The notes under the pieces: generated by a model
The model's database searches: none
What the model saw: the letters and a program-made list of their open reading frames with translations, nothing else
Told to the model about the DNA's origin: nothing
Made by a program: the position numbers and the translations under genes
Shown: one piece after another, positions 22,193 through 30,602 of the stretch
Position numbering within the stretch: the first letter of the stretch is position 1
Layout: each line of letters begins with the position of its first letter
Source of the DNA: Corallococcus interemptor
GTDB taxonomy: Bacteria > Myxococcota > Myxococcia > Myxococcales > Myxococcaceae
Assembly: GCF_003668875.1 (NCBI RefSeq)
Contig: NZ_RAWM01000078.1
Coordinates: forward strand, 1 to 40,615
Reading direction: 5' to 3'
Length of the DNA: 40,615 nt

Positions 22193-25100
22193 TCAGGTGG
22201 GCGTGAAGCACGACAGGGACAGCGACTCCCCCCGGGGCAGGCGCGCTTCGACCATGGCGCCCAGCCGCCGCACCAGGGTCATCAGGTTCGTGTGCTTCTC
22301 CACGAACGCCCCCTGGATCTGCCCGAAGCCATGGGAGTCGAAGAGGTAGAAGACGCCGTTCACCCGGGCCACGGCCACCGTGTAGCCCCCGATGACGATG
22401 GCGAGCCCCAGCGGCGCGTCATTCCTGGCGAAGAGGTTGTGGAGCGTGGAGGACAGGGACATGCGTCCGCAGGTCTGCTGTCCTCCCCACGCAAGCCCCA
22501 GGTCGGCCAGCATGCCGTCCGGGGTCTCGTAGGGATTGAGGTGGATGCCCTCCAGCATCTTCTCCCCCTGGAGGCCCTTCACCTGGTTGGCGAAGTGCGT
22601 GGCACCCTCGATGCCCGCGACGATGCCCTGGTAGAGCGTGGCCCCCTGGATGACCACGTCATTCACGCCGTCGACGTCCAGGGCTTCGGGGGCGCGCAGC
22701 AGCCTCGCCAGCGCCAGGATGGAGATGGGCGAACAGGCACTCCCCGCGCCGGGGATGCCGAACTGGGAGAAGCTGCCCTCCGTCACGTTGGGCCGGGTGG
22801 CCTGGGGCTTCGCGACGTCCGTCGGGGTCTTCATGCTGGCGGCCAGGGAGAGGATGTCCGCCAGCGCCTTGACGTCCCGGGGCGTGGGCCGCTCGAGGGT
22901 GGGCGCGAAAGGGGAGGGGACCTTCAGCAGGGCGTCGTGGTTCGTGCGTGACTTCCAGATGGCCTGGAAGGACGGCGTCGCGCCCAGGGCCTTGAAGGCG
23001 CGCCGCAGGCTGTTGCTGAGCTGGCCCTGGGGTTGGTAGGCGGGCAGCTTCTTCGCCTCCGTCTGGACCTCCGCCATCTCGTTGCGCCGCGCCTTGGAGA
23101 AGATGAAGCGGATGGTGCCGTAGGCGTTGCGGTCCGAGCCGAGCTGCTGGTTCTTGAGCCCGCTGTCCACCAGCATGAGCAGCGACCGGGCGGGCGCGCC
23201 CCGCACGAACTGCCGGATGAGCTGGTTCATGCGCTCCGTGGTGGCGCTGGTCACGTCCAGGACCACCACCCGGTGCGCCTTCAGGTCCAGCCGCTGCAGC
23301 GGCACGGTGTTCAGGTTGAAGCGGTTGAGCGGGATGCCCGAGGGCCGCTGGTTCTCACAGTGGTTCACGTCCATCAGGACGACCTGCGCGCCCTGGAGCG
23401 TTTCCGTGCGCTTCGTCCAGCGGTGGATGTCCAGCAGGTAGGGGGCTTCGAAGTACATCTGCTCCAGGTAGATGGACACCAGGTCCTTGCGCGTCTCCAG
23501 GAGCGCCGTGTGCTTCACTGCGGTCGTCTTGGTCAGCAGCAGCACCTCCCCCGTGTCCATCGTCACCTTGCGCTTCTTCTGGTTGGTGTATTCGACGTTT
23601 CCGGAGCTGGGGACGAACAGGTGGCTTTTCGAGCCCAGGTCCTTGGCGACGTAGTCCTTGCCGTCGATGTTGACGGATTGGATCTTGTCCAGGGGCAGCT
23701 TGTCGATGACGTGGATCTCCTGCTCCCACACGTCGCGGAGCCAGAACCGCGCGCAGTGCATCGCGATGGAGATGGCGTTCATCCCGTTCTGGACGATGAG
23801 CTTCTGGTGCACCATCCGCCGGCTCTGCTGCGGCGTGGCGGTGGGTGCGTCGAACTCCTCGTCGGAGTCCGAGGCGCCGCCGTCGTCCTCCTCGTCGTCC
23901 TCCAGCATCCGCAGCCGCACCGTGCTGACGCTTTCGAGCACGGTCTTCTCCGTCGCGAAGACCGCGGCCTTCCAGCGTGAGAACTGATCATCCCGCACGG
24001 GGTCGTACGCCGCCCGGGTGCGGTGCAGCAGGAGGTTGGTCAGCTCCAGGAAGTCCGAGTCATCCTGGGAGTCGAACCGGCACGGCACCTCCAGCTTCTC
24101 CAGGTCGAGCGTGTAGCGCTCCAGGTCCCCGGATGCGTTGAAGCTCAGGGTGGGCTGCTTCGCCGTGCCCGTGATGCTCCAGAGGCTGCCGTCCAGGACC
24201 GCCTGGATGGCTCCGCTGATGCCGTTGCCCTCCCGCGCCAGGGCGTCATAGCTCTTCTGGGTCGCGAGGGACGCGCCGCTGAACGTGCGCTGCGCGTCCT
24301 CCAGCAACCCCTTCCGCTTGTCGACCTTCTGGGTGAGGTAGTCCAGGACGGTGCTCGTGGACTTGAAGGGGGCCTCGTCCGTCCCGCGGTACTGGACGTA
24401 ACGCTTGCTGCGGAAGAACGGCACGTCCACCGTCTGGTTGAGCCCCGTGGACAGGAACTCCCGCAGGTCCTCCAGGAACCACTCGATGGCCTCCCAGACA
24501 CACATCAGGTAGCCCTTGGGGGCGATGCCCAGGGCCAGCCGGATGGACGGCCCGGTCTCCGCCGTGGTGGGCGTCAGGAAGCCGAAGCTGGAGCGGATCA
24601 CGCAGGGCATGAAGAAGCCCGCCCGGAAGGCGATGAAGTCGATGTAGCCGTTCAGGATGGAGGCGGCGTATTCGACGAAGCGCTTGATATAGGTTTCATC
24701 CGTGATGTGCTGCTGGATGAGCCGGCCCACGTCGATTTGCAGGCATGGGTAGTCATTGGCCACGTAGACCGATGGGTGCTTCAGCTTCTCCGCCAGGAAG
24801 CGGCTGTTGCGTGTCTCATGGCGGAGGATGGCGTCGTAGAGGACGCTGTCCGAGGACCAGCTCTCGCGTTCCTGCTCGGACAGGTCCTCCGGTACGTCGA
24901 GCGTCTCCAGGAAGTTCTTGAAGCCGGAGACGTTCGCGGGCGTGGGCCGCTGCCGCTCGTACTCGTTCCGGGTCTTGTTCCAGGCGAGCGGTGGGTCGGG
25001 AGGCTTGTAGGGGGTGAACTCGTCTCCGTGGTTCTTGGACTTGTCGGAGCGCGTATAGGTGTGGGCGTGCGTCCCCTCTGGCTTCAGCTCGCGGAAGCGG

Positions 25101-25342
25101 ATCACCTTGGCGAGCCGGTACTTGTGGCGCGACGAGAGGAACGTCATCCCCTTCGGCCGCTTCAGCGGGAAGGGGACGTGGAAGTCACAGGCGTACTTCT
25201 GATGGAGCTTGCGCTGGAGCTTCGCTTCGCTGCGTCCAATCCGGCGCGGGGGCGTCTGGATGAACTTGGGGTAGATGGCCCCGCAGGCCGTGCACCGGAG
25301 CATGTGCTTGCTCCACCCGCCGCACCGTGGACACCGTGTCAT
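22193..25342 (-). CDS. Large protein with N-terminal zinc ribbon and C-terminal C76/UL36-like cysteine protease domain
   Basis: 1049 residues from the ATG at 25342; an upstream GTG at 25402 would run into the GH43 gene. The N-terminus has a four-Cys zinc ribbon (Cys4, 7, 17, 20: CPRCGGWSKHMLRCTACG). A long unrecognised region follows, with an acidic stretch near 510 (EDDEEDDGGASDSDEE). Residues about 850-1049 look like a papain-fold peptidase. Cys870 (GAGSACSPISILALARLL) begins a helix, Gln860 could be the oxyanion residue, and Asp1002-Ser-His1004 ends a strand (VNGVFYLFDSHGFGQ). The Cys-to-His distance (134) and the D-x-H dyad match, as I recall, the herpesvirus tegument deubiquitinase family. 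There is no signal peptide or membrane segment. The gene appears monocistronic, with a TAACCT eight bases before the ATG. The protease call is inference from pattern. Confidence 0.7.
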   Translation of the reverse strand: MTRCPRCGGWSKHMLRCTACGAIYPKFIQTPPRRIGRSEAKLQRKLHQKYACDFHVPFPLKRPKGMTFLSSRHKYRLAKVIRFRELKPEGTHAHTYTRSDKSKNHGDEFTPYKPPDPPLAWNKTRNEYERQRPTPANVSGFKNFLETLDVPEDLSEQERESWSSDSVLYDAILRHETRNSRFLAEKLKHPSVYVANDYPCLQIDVGRLIQQHITDETYIKRFVEYAASILNGYIDFIAFRAGFFMPCVIRSSFGFLTPTTAETGPSIRLALGIAPKGYLMCVWEAIEWFLEDLREFLSTGLNQTVDVPFFRSKRYVQYRGTDEAPFKSTSTVLDYLTQKVDKRKGLLEDAQRTFSGASLATQKSYDALAREGNGISGAIQAVLDGSLWSITGTAKQPTLSFNASGDLERYTLDLEKLEVPCRFDSQDDSDFLELTNLLLHRTRAAYDPVRDDQFSRWKAAVFATEKTVLESVSTVRLRMLEDDEEDDGGASDSDEEFDAPTATPQQSRRMVHQKLIVQNGMNAISIAMHCARFWLRDVWEQEIHVIDKLPLDKIQSVNIDGKDYVAKDLGSKSHLFVPSSGNVEYTNQKKRKVTMDTGEVLLLTKTTAVKHTALLETRKDLVSIYLEQMYFEAPYLLDIHRWTKRTETLQGAQVVLMDVNHCENQRPSGIPLNRFNLNTVPLQRLDLKAHRVVVLDVTSATTERMNQLIRQFVRGAPARSLLMLVDSGLKNQQLGSDRNAYGTIRFIFSKARRNEMAEVQTEAKKLPAYQPQGQLSNSLRRAFKALGATPSFQAIWKSRTNHDALLKVPSPFAPTLERPTPRDVKALADILSLAASMKTPTDVAKPQATRPNVTEGSFSQFGIPGAGSACSPISILALARLLRAPEALDVDGVNDVVIQGATLYQGIVAGIEGATHFANQVKGLQGEKMLEGIHLNPYETPDGMLADLGLAWGGQQTCGRMSLSSTLHNLFARNDAPLGLAIVIGGYTVAVARVNGVFYLFDSHGFGQIQGAFVEKHTNLMTLVRRLGAMVEARLPRGESLSLSCFTPT

Positions 25343-25373
25343 GGGCGCGAAGGTTAGCACCCAACCCTGGCAC

Positions 25374-26315
25374 CTACCGCCGAGGCAGCTCGACCTCCAC
25401 ATCCGTCGGTCCGAGCACCCGAGGGCCCTCCGGCGTCCACACGATGGGGTCGATGCACAGCCGCCGTGCCGTCTGGCCCACGTCCCACGCGTGGTAGACC
25501 ATCACGTCCTGACCGTCAGGCCCCACGACGACGCTGTTGTGCCCGGGGCCGAGGACGCGGCCGGGGACCGTGCGCAGCAGCCGGGGCGCACCCTTTGGCT
25601 CCGTCCACGGCCCGAGCGGGTGGTCCGCGACGGCATACGCGACGCCGTACGACGGCGTGAGCCATGAGCCTCCGGAGTAGAAGCACCAGTAGCGCCCGTG
25701 CCGCTTCACGACGGACGGTCCCTCCAGCGTGTGCCAGTCATGGACCTGGCCGTACATCGGGCGCTGGCGCTGGTAGATCTGCCAGTCATCCGAGGGCGTG
25801 AGCATCGTGCGCGCTCCGCCGCGCAGGGCCGTCATCCCGTCGAGCACGTCCACCGCGAGCATCGTTCCGACCCGCGCTCCCTCCAGCACGTCCCGGGCGT
25901 GGAAGAGGTACCAGGTCCCGTCGTCATCCCGGAACGGCGAGGCGTCGATGGCGAACCGCTCGTTCGGGGTCAGGTTGATGCCCTGGTCCCGGAACGGGCC
26001 CGTGGGCGCGTCCGCCACCGCGACGCGCAGGTGGTGGCCCCGGTCCTCGAACCCCACCGAGTAATACATCCACCAGCGCCCCTCGTGCTCCGCGACCTCC
26101 GGCGCCCAGTAGTCCGTACCCTGGGCGGGCGGCAGCGGCTCCAGCGCGCCGCCCACCGACGTCCAGTGCACGAGGTCGGGGGAGGTGAGGACCTCGAACG
26201 GGCGTCCATCAACGACCTTCCCGGTGCCATAGGCGACGTAACCGCTTTGCGTGCGCAGCACGAACGGGTCGGCGAAGTATCCATCGTGGACGGGGTTGCG
26301 ATAGCGGATCGGCAT
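25374..26315 (-). CDS. Glycoside hydrolase family 43 enzyme (cytoplasmic-looking)
   Basis: 313 residues from the ATG at 26315; a GTG at 26345 would add ten residues. The five-bladed propeller of GH43 is recognisable with all three acidic residues: Asp16 as general base (GYFADPFVL), Asp124 as pKa modulator (FAIDASPF) and Glu198 as general acid (HTLEGPSVV). YWAPEV near residue 70 is also typical. There is no signal peptide, so it probably acts on imported oligosaccharides, as an alpha-L-arabinofuranosidase, xylosidase or galactosidase; specificity is not readable. It is divergent from a lipoprotein GH43, with which it may share control. Confidence 0.9.
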   Translation of the reverse strand: MPIRYRNPVHDGYFADPFVLRTQSGYVAYGTGKVVDGRPFEVLTSPDLVHWTSVGGALEPLPPAQGTDYWAPEVAEHEGRWWMYYSVGFEDRGHHLRVAVADAPTGPFRDQGINLTPNERFAIDASPFRDDDGTWYLFHARDVLEGARVGTMLAVDVLDGMTALRGGARTMLTPSDDWQIYQRQRPMYGQVHDWHTLEGPSVVKRHGRYWCFYSGGSWLTPSYGVAYAVADHPLGPWTEPKGAPRLLRTVPGRVLGPGHNSVVVGPDGQDVMVYHAWDVGQTARRLCIDPIVWTPEGPRVLGPTDVEVELPRR

Positions 26316-26398
26316 GGCGCGGTTGGATATCACGCGTGGCTCCACGACCGTGGTGACGCCTGATACCCTCCAGACAAACAGCCTTCAGGAGAACTCCC

Positions 26399-27430
26399 TT
26401 GTCCGGCATCGGCAGCACATCGTTCCGCGGCGTTCTCGCCGCCGCCCTGGTCCTGAATGGCTGTGCCACGAAGAGCGAGACGCCCCCTCGGGCCGGCGTG
26501 TCCTTCCCGCCCGTGTTCCGGGCCAACTTCCCGGACCCGTTCATCCTCGAGCACGAGGGGCGCTACCTCGCCTATGCGACGAATGACGGCGCCAACGTGC
26601 AGATGGCGGCCTCCACCGACCTGATGAACTGGCGGCTGCTCATGGAGGAGGGGGCGTCCGGCCGCAAGCACGACGCAATGCCTGTCCTGCCCACGTGGGC
26701 GAAGGAAGGCTTCACCTGGGCCCCCGAGGTGCTGAAGACCGACGCCGGCTACGTGCTCTATTTCACCGCACGTCACACGGCCAATGGCCTGCAGTGCATT
26801 GGCGCCGCGACCAGCCAGGATCCGCTCGGGCCGTTCACGTCGGAGGCCTCCGCGCCCCTCGTCTGCCAGGAGGCGCTCGGCGGCACCATCGACGCGAGCC
26901 CCTTCCGGGCCCCGGACGGGCAGCTCTACCTCTACTTCAAGAACGACGGGAACCACTCCGCCTTCAACAAGCCGACGGAGCTCTTCGCCCAGCGGCTCTC
27001 CCAGGACGGACTCCAGCTCGTGGGCGAGCCTGTCTCGCTCGTGCGCAATGACAAACCCTGGGAGCGGCACGTGGTGGAGGCGCCCACCATGGTGGAGCGG
27101 GGTGGGGCGTACTTCCTGTTCTTCTCCGCCGGGGACTATGGCTGGCAGGACTCGGAGCGCGTGTCGAGCTACGCCGTCGGCTACGCCACCTGCGAGGGGC
27201 CGCTGGGCCCCTGCGTGGATGCGCCCACCAATCCGTTCCTCGCCAGCACGTCCCAGCCCTGCCTCAGCGGCCCCGGTCATCAGGCCGTGTTCCAGGCCGG
27301 CGGCAAGGACCTGATGGCCTTCCACTCCTGGTCCGCGACCCCGTCCTGCGGGCCCGCGAACCAGGGCCGCTTCATGCACCTCGCCGAACTGTCATGGCAG
27401 AACGGCGTGCCCCGCCTGGCCCCGCGCTGA
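26399..27430 (+). CDS. Glycoside hydrolase family 43 lipoprotein
   Basis: 343 residues from a TTG at 26399, supported by AGGAG seven bases upstream and a lipoprotein signal ending VLNGC (Cys22). GH43 residues are all present: Asp46 (RANFPDPFIL), Asp165 (GGTIDASPF) and Glu227 (HVVEAPTMV), with FTWAPEV at about 105-111. Several extra Cys in the mature part (TCEGPLGPCVD, QPCLSGPG, PSCGPAN) suggest disulfides in an oxidising compartment. It is probably anchored in the outer membrane or facing the periplasm, cutting side chains from plant-type glycans before uptake by the neighbouring TonB receptor. Confidence 0.92.
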   Translation: MSGIGSTSFRGVLAAALVLNGCATKSETPPRAGVSFPPVFRANFPDPFILEHEGRYLAYATNDGANVQMAASTDLMNWRLLMEEGASGRKHDAMPVLPTWAKEGFTWAPEVLKTDAGYVLYFTARHTANGLQCIGAATSQDPLGPFTSEASAPLVCQEALGGTIDASPFRAPDGQLYLYFKNDGNHSAFNKPTELFAQRLSQDGLQLVGEPVSLVRNDKPWERHVVEAPTMVERGGAYFLFFSAGDYGWQDSERVSSYAVGYATCEGPLGPCVDAPTNPFLASTSQPCLSGPGHQAVFQAGGKDLMAFHSWSATPSCGPANQGRFMHLAELSWQNGVPRLAPR

Positions 27431-27450
27431 AGCTCCCGGCTCAGGGAGCT
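27431..27450. terminator. Hairpin between convergent genes
   Basis: A perfect 7-bp stem AGCTCCC/GGGAGCT with a six-base loop, starting directly after the GH43 lipoprotein stop and 21 bases before the TonB-receptor stop on the other strand. There is no T-run on either side, so its activity as a terminator is uncertain. Confidence 0.35.
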
Positions 27451-27470
27451 CCAACGCGGACCGGTGGGCG

Positions 27471-30320
27471 CTAGATGCGGAAGCGCAGGCCCAGCGCGAA
27501 GATGCTCTCCTCGTAGCGCACGTCGCGGGGGTACGTGTCACCCTCGGGCGTGAACTGCCGGAAGCTGCGGTAGGGATTGCCGAGGATGTTGGACGCGTCG
27601 AACGTGAAGGAGAGGCCGTCCAGCGGCTTCGACTTCCAGGGCGCGAAGCTCGCGGAGAAGTCGAGCCGCGCGACGCCGTCCACGTACTCGCCCGTGAAGC
27701 CGTCGCCGTCGGGGTTCTGGACGTAGCTGGTGATCCACCGCGAGCGGCGGTTGTACGCCAGCCGCGCGGAGAGCCCGTCGCGCTCGTACATGGCGACGAG
27801 GTTGTAGGACCACTTGGACACGCCGGGGATGCGGCCCGTCTCGCCCAGCGCCAGGTTGAAGCCCGTGGGGAAGGCCTGCTCGTCGTCCAGGTACGTGACG
27901 TTCGCGTAGACGCCGAAGCCCCTCGCGAAGCCCTCCGGGAGGAAGTCGAAGAACGTGCCGACGGACGCCTCGAAGCCCTGGATGCTGCCCTCGCCGCCGT
28001 TCACAGGGATGTTCACGCGCACCCGGTCCGCCCCGTAGGTGGGGTCGTCCCGCGTCACATCCAGGTTCGTGATGAAGCCCTTGATGTCCCGGTGGAACAG
28101 GGCGAGTGACGCCATGCCGGTCTGCAGGAAGTAGTACTCCAGCGAGGCGTCGTAGTTGTTGGAGCGCACGGGCTCCAGGTCCGGGTTGCCGCCGCTGCCG
28201 GTGATCTGACAGCCCGGCGGCGGGTTCGGATCATTCAGACAGGGCGGGGGCGAGCCGAGGGTGACGGGGCGCATCTGGTCGAAGCCCGGACGCGTGCGCG
28301 TCTGGTTGGCGGTGAGCCGCAGCTGCACGCCAGGGACGAGGCGGATGCGCGTGGTGGCGTTGGGGAGCAGGTTGGTGTAGCTGCCGCTGCCCTTCTGGAC
28401 GACGCCGTCCACCGACGTGGTGGAGACCTCCGTGTGCGTGCCCACCACGCGGACGCCGACGACGCCGTCCACCGGCACGCTGCCGATCTTGAACGCATAG
28501 CGGCCCTGGCCGTAGCCGGCATAGGTCTGCTCGCTCGCGTCGAAGATGCGCAGCCGCTCCGGGTCGCCCGGGTTGAAGCCCTGGATGGCGCGCAGCTGCT
28601 CCACGTTGTTGCGGAGGCTGTCATACGTCGGCACCACCCACGTGCGCGTCCGCTGGATGTCCCCGCCGCCGCGGAAGCCGCCGCGGAACACATGGAGGTC
28701 CACCGGCATGTCGGTGAGCGGCGTCCCGGCCGCCAGGCCGCAGGGCGCGCCGGGGTTGCCGCCGTCATCGTCGGCGCAGTAGCGCTGGCCGTTCTCCTGG
28801 TAGGCGTCGCGCGTCGTGGCCCGGAGGCCGAACTCGATGGTCGGGAGGAAGGACACGCCCGTCCGCAAGTCGGCGTCCGCGCGGGCCTGCCAGTCGTCAC
28901 CCGCCGCGACATACGAGCGGTCGAAGAAGCCGACGTAGCGGTAGTTGGCGGCGTCCGTCAGGTCGTAGTCCTGCAGCATGAACTCCATGCCGCCGGGCCC
29001 GCGGGGCACGTCGAAGTTGACGTCGAACGTGGGGGAGGTGGCCAGCTCCTGGTCGAAGCTGTAGAGCGACAGGTCGAACCGGCTGTTCGTCCGCGCGACG
29101 TCGGCCGTGACGCGCAGCGGCCCCGCGTCGTACACGCCGCCGATGGCGACCTGGACGGTGTCCGTCTTGCGTTCGGTGGCGCCCTGGAACATGAACGGCC
29201 GGGCGGCGTTCTCCACCGTCATGCTCTGCGCCTGGTCCGTCGTGCCCGGACGCAGCGTCACGTTGGTGTAGCGGTGGCCGTCGCCCCACAGCCGCATCTC
29301 CAGCTGACGGTCGGAGACCTGGTCGCGGTAGCCCTGCCAGAGTCCGTCGACATAGAACTCGAGCGCGTCATTCGGCTTCCACTGCACGGAGGCGTTGACG
29401 GACGGCCGCTCGCGCTGGCCTCCGCCGTAGAAGATGCCCACCACGTCCGGGGAGACGAACTGCTGGCCCGTGACGGCGTCCGTGCCGGGATTGATGAAGC
29501 CGGTGTTCCAGCGCGCGGAGTCCAGGTAGTTGAGGCGGGTGTAGGAGAGGTTGACCAGCGCGCCCAGCTCGCCCGCGCCGGTCTTCCAGCGGTCGGTGAT
29601 GAGCAGGTTGGCGTTCGGATCCGCCCGGCCGGACTGGTTGGCGTAGGAACCCCGCACGGCGCCGGAGACCTCGAAGCCGTCGAAGTCGAACGGCCGGCGG
29701 GAGCGCACGTCGATGAGGCCCGCGAGGCCGCCCTCGACCTGATCGGCCGTCGTGGACTTGAAGACCTCCAGCGCCGCGATGCCGCCCGCCGGGAAGTCCG
29801 CGAGGGCGACGCTGCGCGTCTCCGCCGTGAAGATCTCCCGGCCGTTGTAGGTCGTCGTGAGGTCGGGCAGGCCGCGCACCAGCACCTGGCCGTTCGCCTC
29901 GCCGCGGGCGCGGTCCACCTGGACGCCCGGGATGCGCGCCGCCGTCTCGGAGACGGTCACGTCCGGCAGCTTGCCAATGTCCTGCGCCACCACCGTGTCG
30001 ACGATCTGGTCGGAGTCGCGCTTGATGGTCTGCGCCTGCTGCATGCTGCGCTGGAGGCCGACGACGACGACCTCCTCGTAGAACTCGTCAGCGCCGACGT
30101 CGTAGGGCTCGGTGGCTTCGGCGTACGTGCCTGCGTCCACCTGCTGCGGGGGGGCCTGCACCACGGTCCCGGCGTCCGTCCCGGCGTCAGGGGCGGACGG
30201 CGTGTTCTCCGCGGTCCGCAGGGGCGCATCCGCCTGGGCCGCAAGGGCTCCGGACGGGGCGGTGGAGAGCATCAGCAGCGCGAGGGAGGTCGGACAAGGA
30301 AGAAACTTCTTCAAACGCAT
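27471..30320 (-). CDS. TonB-dependent outer-membrane receptor (Xanthomonas/Caulobacter carbohydrate type)
   Basis: 949 residues from the ATG at 30320, which has AGGAG eight bases upstream. The ATG at 30347 is discounted because the Shine-Dalgarno site lies inside that extension. Signal peptide is about residues 1-30 (SLALLMLSTAPSGALAAQA). A Pro/Thr/Asp-rich linker precedes the plug (about 85-210) with DIGKLPDVTVSETAARIPGV, VLVRGLPDLTTTYNGRE, and LEVFKSTTADQVEGGLAG. The rest is a 22-strand barrel ending in a strand with terminal FRI (FALGLRFRI). The motif set matches the TonB receptors associated with glycan uptake in Xanthomonas and Caulobacter. No SusD partner is present. Flanking GH43 and sugar-import genes indicate oligosaccharide uptake. 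Confidence 0.93.
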   Translation of the reverse strand: MRLKKFLPCPTSLALLMLSTAPSGALAAQADAPLRTAENTPSAPDAGTDAGTVVQAPPQQVDAGTYAEATEPYDVGADEFYEEVVVVGLQRSMQQAQTIKRDSDQIVDTVVAQDIGKLPDVTVSETAARIPGVQVDRARGEANGQVLVRGLPDLTTTYNGREIFTAETRSVALADFPAGGIAALEVFKSTTADQVEGGLAGLIDVRSRRPFDFDGFEVSGAVRGSYANQSGRADPNANLLITDRWKTGAGELGALVNLSYTRLNYLDSARWNTGFINPGTDAVTGQQFVSPDVVGIFYGGGQRERPSVNASVQWKPNDALEFYVDGLWQGYRDQVSDRQLEMRLWGDGHRYTNVTLRPGTTDQAQSMTVENAARPFMFQGATERKTDTVQVAIGGVYDAGPLRVTADVARTNSRFDLSLYSFDQELATSPTFDVNFDVPRGPGGMEFMLQDYDLTDAANYRYVGFFDRSYVAAGDDWQARADADLRTGVSFLPTIEFGLRATTRDAYQENGQRYCADDDGGNPGAPCGLAAGTPLTDMPVDLHVFRGGFRGGGDIQRTRTWVVPTYDSLRNNVEQLRAIQGFNPGDPERLRIFDASEQTYAGYGQGRYAFKIGSVPVDGVVGVRVVGTHTEVSTTSVDGVVQKGSGSYTNLLPNATTRIRLVPGVQLRLTANQTRTRPGFDQMRPVTLGSPPPCLNDPNPPPGCQITGSGGNPDLEPVRSNNYDASLEYYFLQTGMASLALFHRDIKGFITNLDVTRDDPTYGADRVRVNIPVNGGEGSIQGFEASVGTFFDFLPEGFARGFGVYANVTYLDDEQAFPTGFNLALGETGRIPGVSKWSYNLVAMYERDGLSARLAYNRRSRWITSYVQNPDGDGFTGEYVDGVARLDFSASFAPWKSKPLDGLSFTFDASNILGNPYRSFRQFTPEGDTYPRDVRYEESIFALGLRFRI

Positions 30321-30377
30321 CCAGTGCTCTCCTAAAATTTCATGCAATCCTGGTTTGTTCGGGTGGCATCTGCCTTA

Positions 30378-30395
30378 GGGTCTGGAGGGTGTCAA
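30378..30395 (-). promoter_or_regulatory. Possible promoter region of the TonB receptor gene
   Basis: Minus-strand TTGACA at 30395-30390, 70 bases before the receptor ATG in a 282-base divergent intergenic region. The -10 at optimal spacing is poor (CAGATG), so the assignment is tentative. The region around 30400-30460 is unusually AT-rich for this genome, as expected near regulated promoters. Confidence 0.35.
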
Positions 30396-30548
30396 GACGA
30401 GTTATCAGTGTTTCGTGGCGTCCCGGGCCAAGAGGAAAGATAAGACTCTCTGCGTCATGGATTGGACCTATGTCCACTTGTCTGTGATTCGTGGACCCGG
30501 GGACGTGCGCGGGTTCACCCGGAGCGGGGTTTCCAGCTCTTGCTTCCG

Positions 30549-30577
30549 GCGCGAGATCGCCTGACGTAGTCTCGCGC
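30549..30577. promoter_or_regulatory. Inverted repeat upstream of galM (candidate operator)
   Basis: Perfect 8-bp arms GCGCGAGA (30549-30556) and TCTCGCGC (30570-30577) with a 13-base spacer. The right arm overlaps a possible -10, TAGTCT (30567-30572). It lies 26-54 bases before the galM start, where a sugar-responsive repressor would bind. No regulator gene is present in this cluster. Confidence 0.4.
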
Positions 30578-30602
30578 GCCCATCTTCATCGCAGGAGGCC
30601 GC

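Noticed and set aside
25343-25402. GTG start at 25402 for the large zinc-ribbon/C76-like protein
   Set aside because: It would overlap the upstream GH43 coding end, adds residues before the zinc ribbon with no pattern, and has no ribosome-binding site.
26342-26353. CCACG-AC-CGTGG inverted repeat, with CACGCGTG nearby, between the divergent GH43 genes
   Set aside because: The position is suggestive of a shared operator, but the arms are only 5 bp and the sequence lies within or next to the possible N-terminal extension of the minus-strand gene. Too weak to annotate.
27471-30335. A plus-strand open frame of over 600 codons (28434-30335) inside the TonB receptor gene
   Set aside because: Antisense shadow of a confident TonB-dependent receptor; low-complexity Val/Arg/Ala/His content and no homology pattern.
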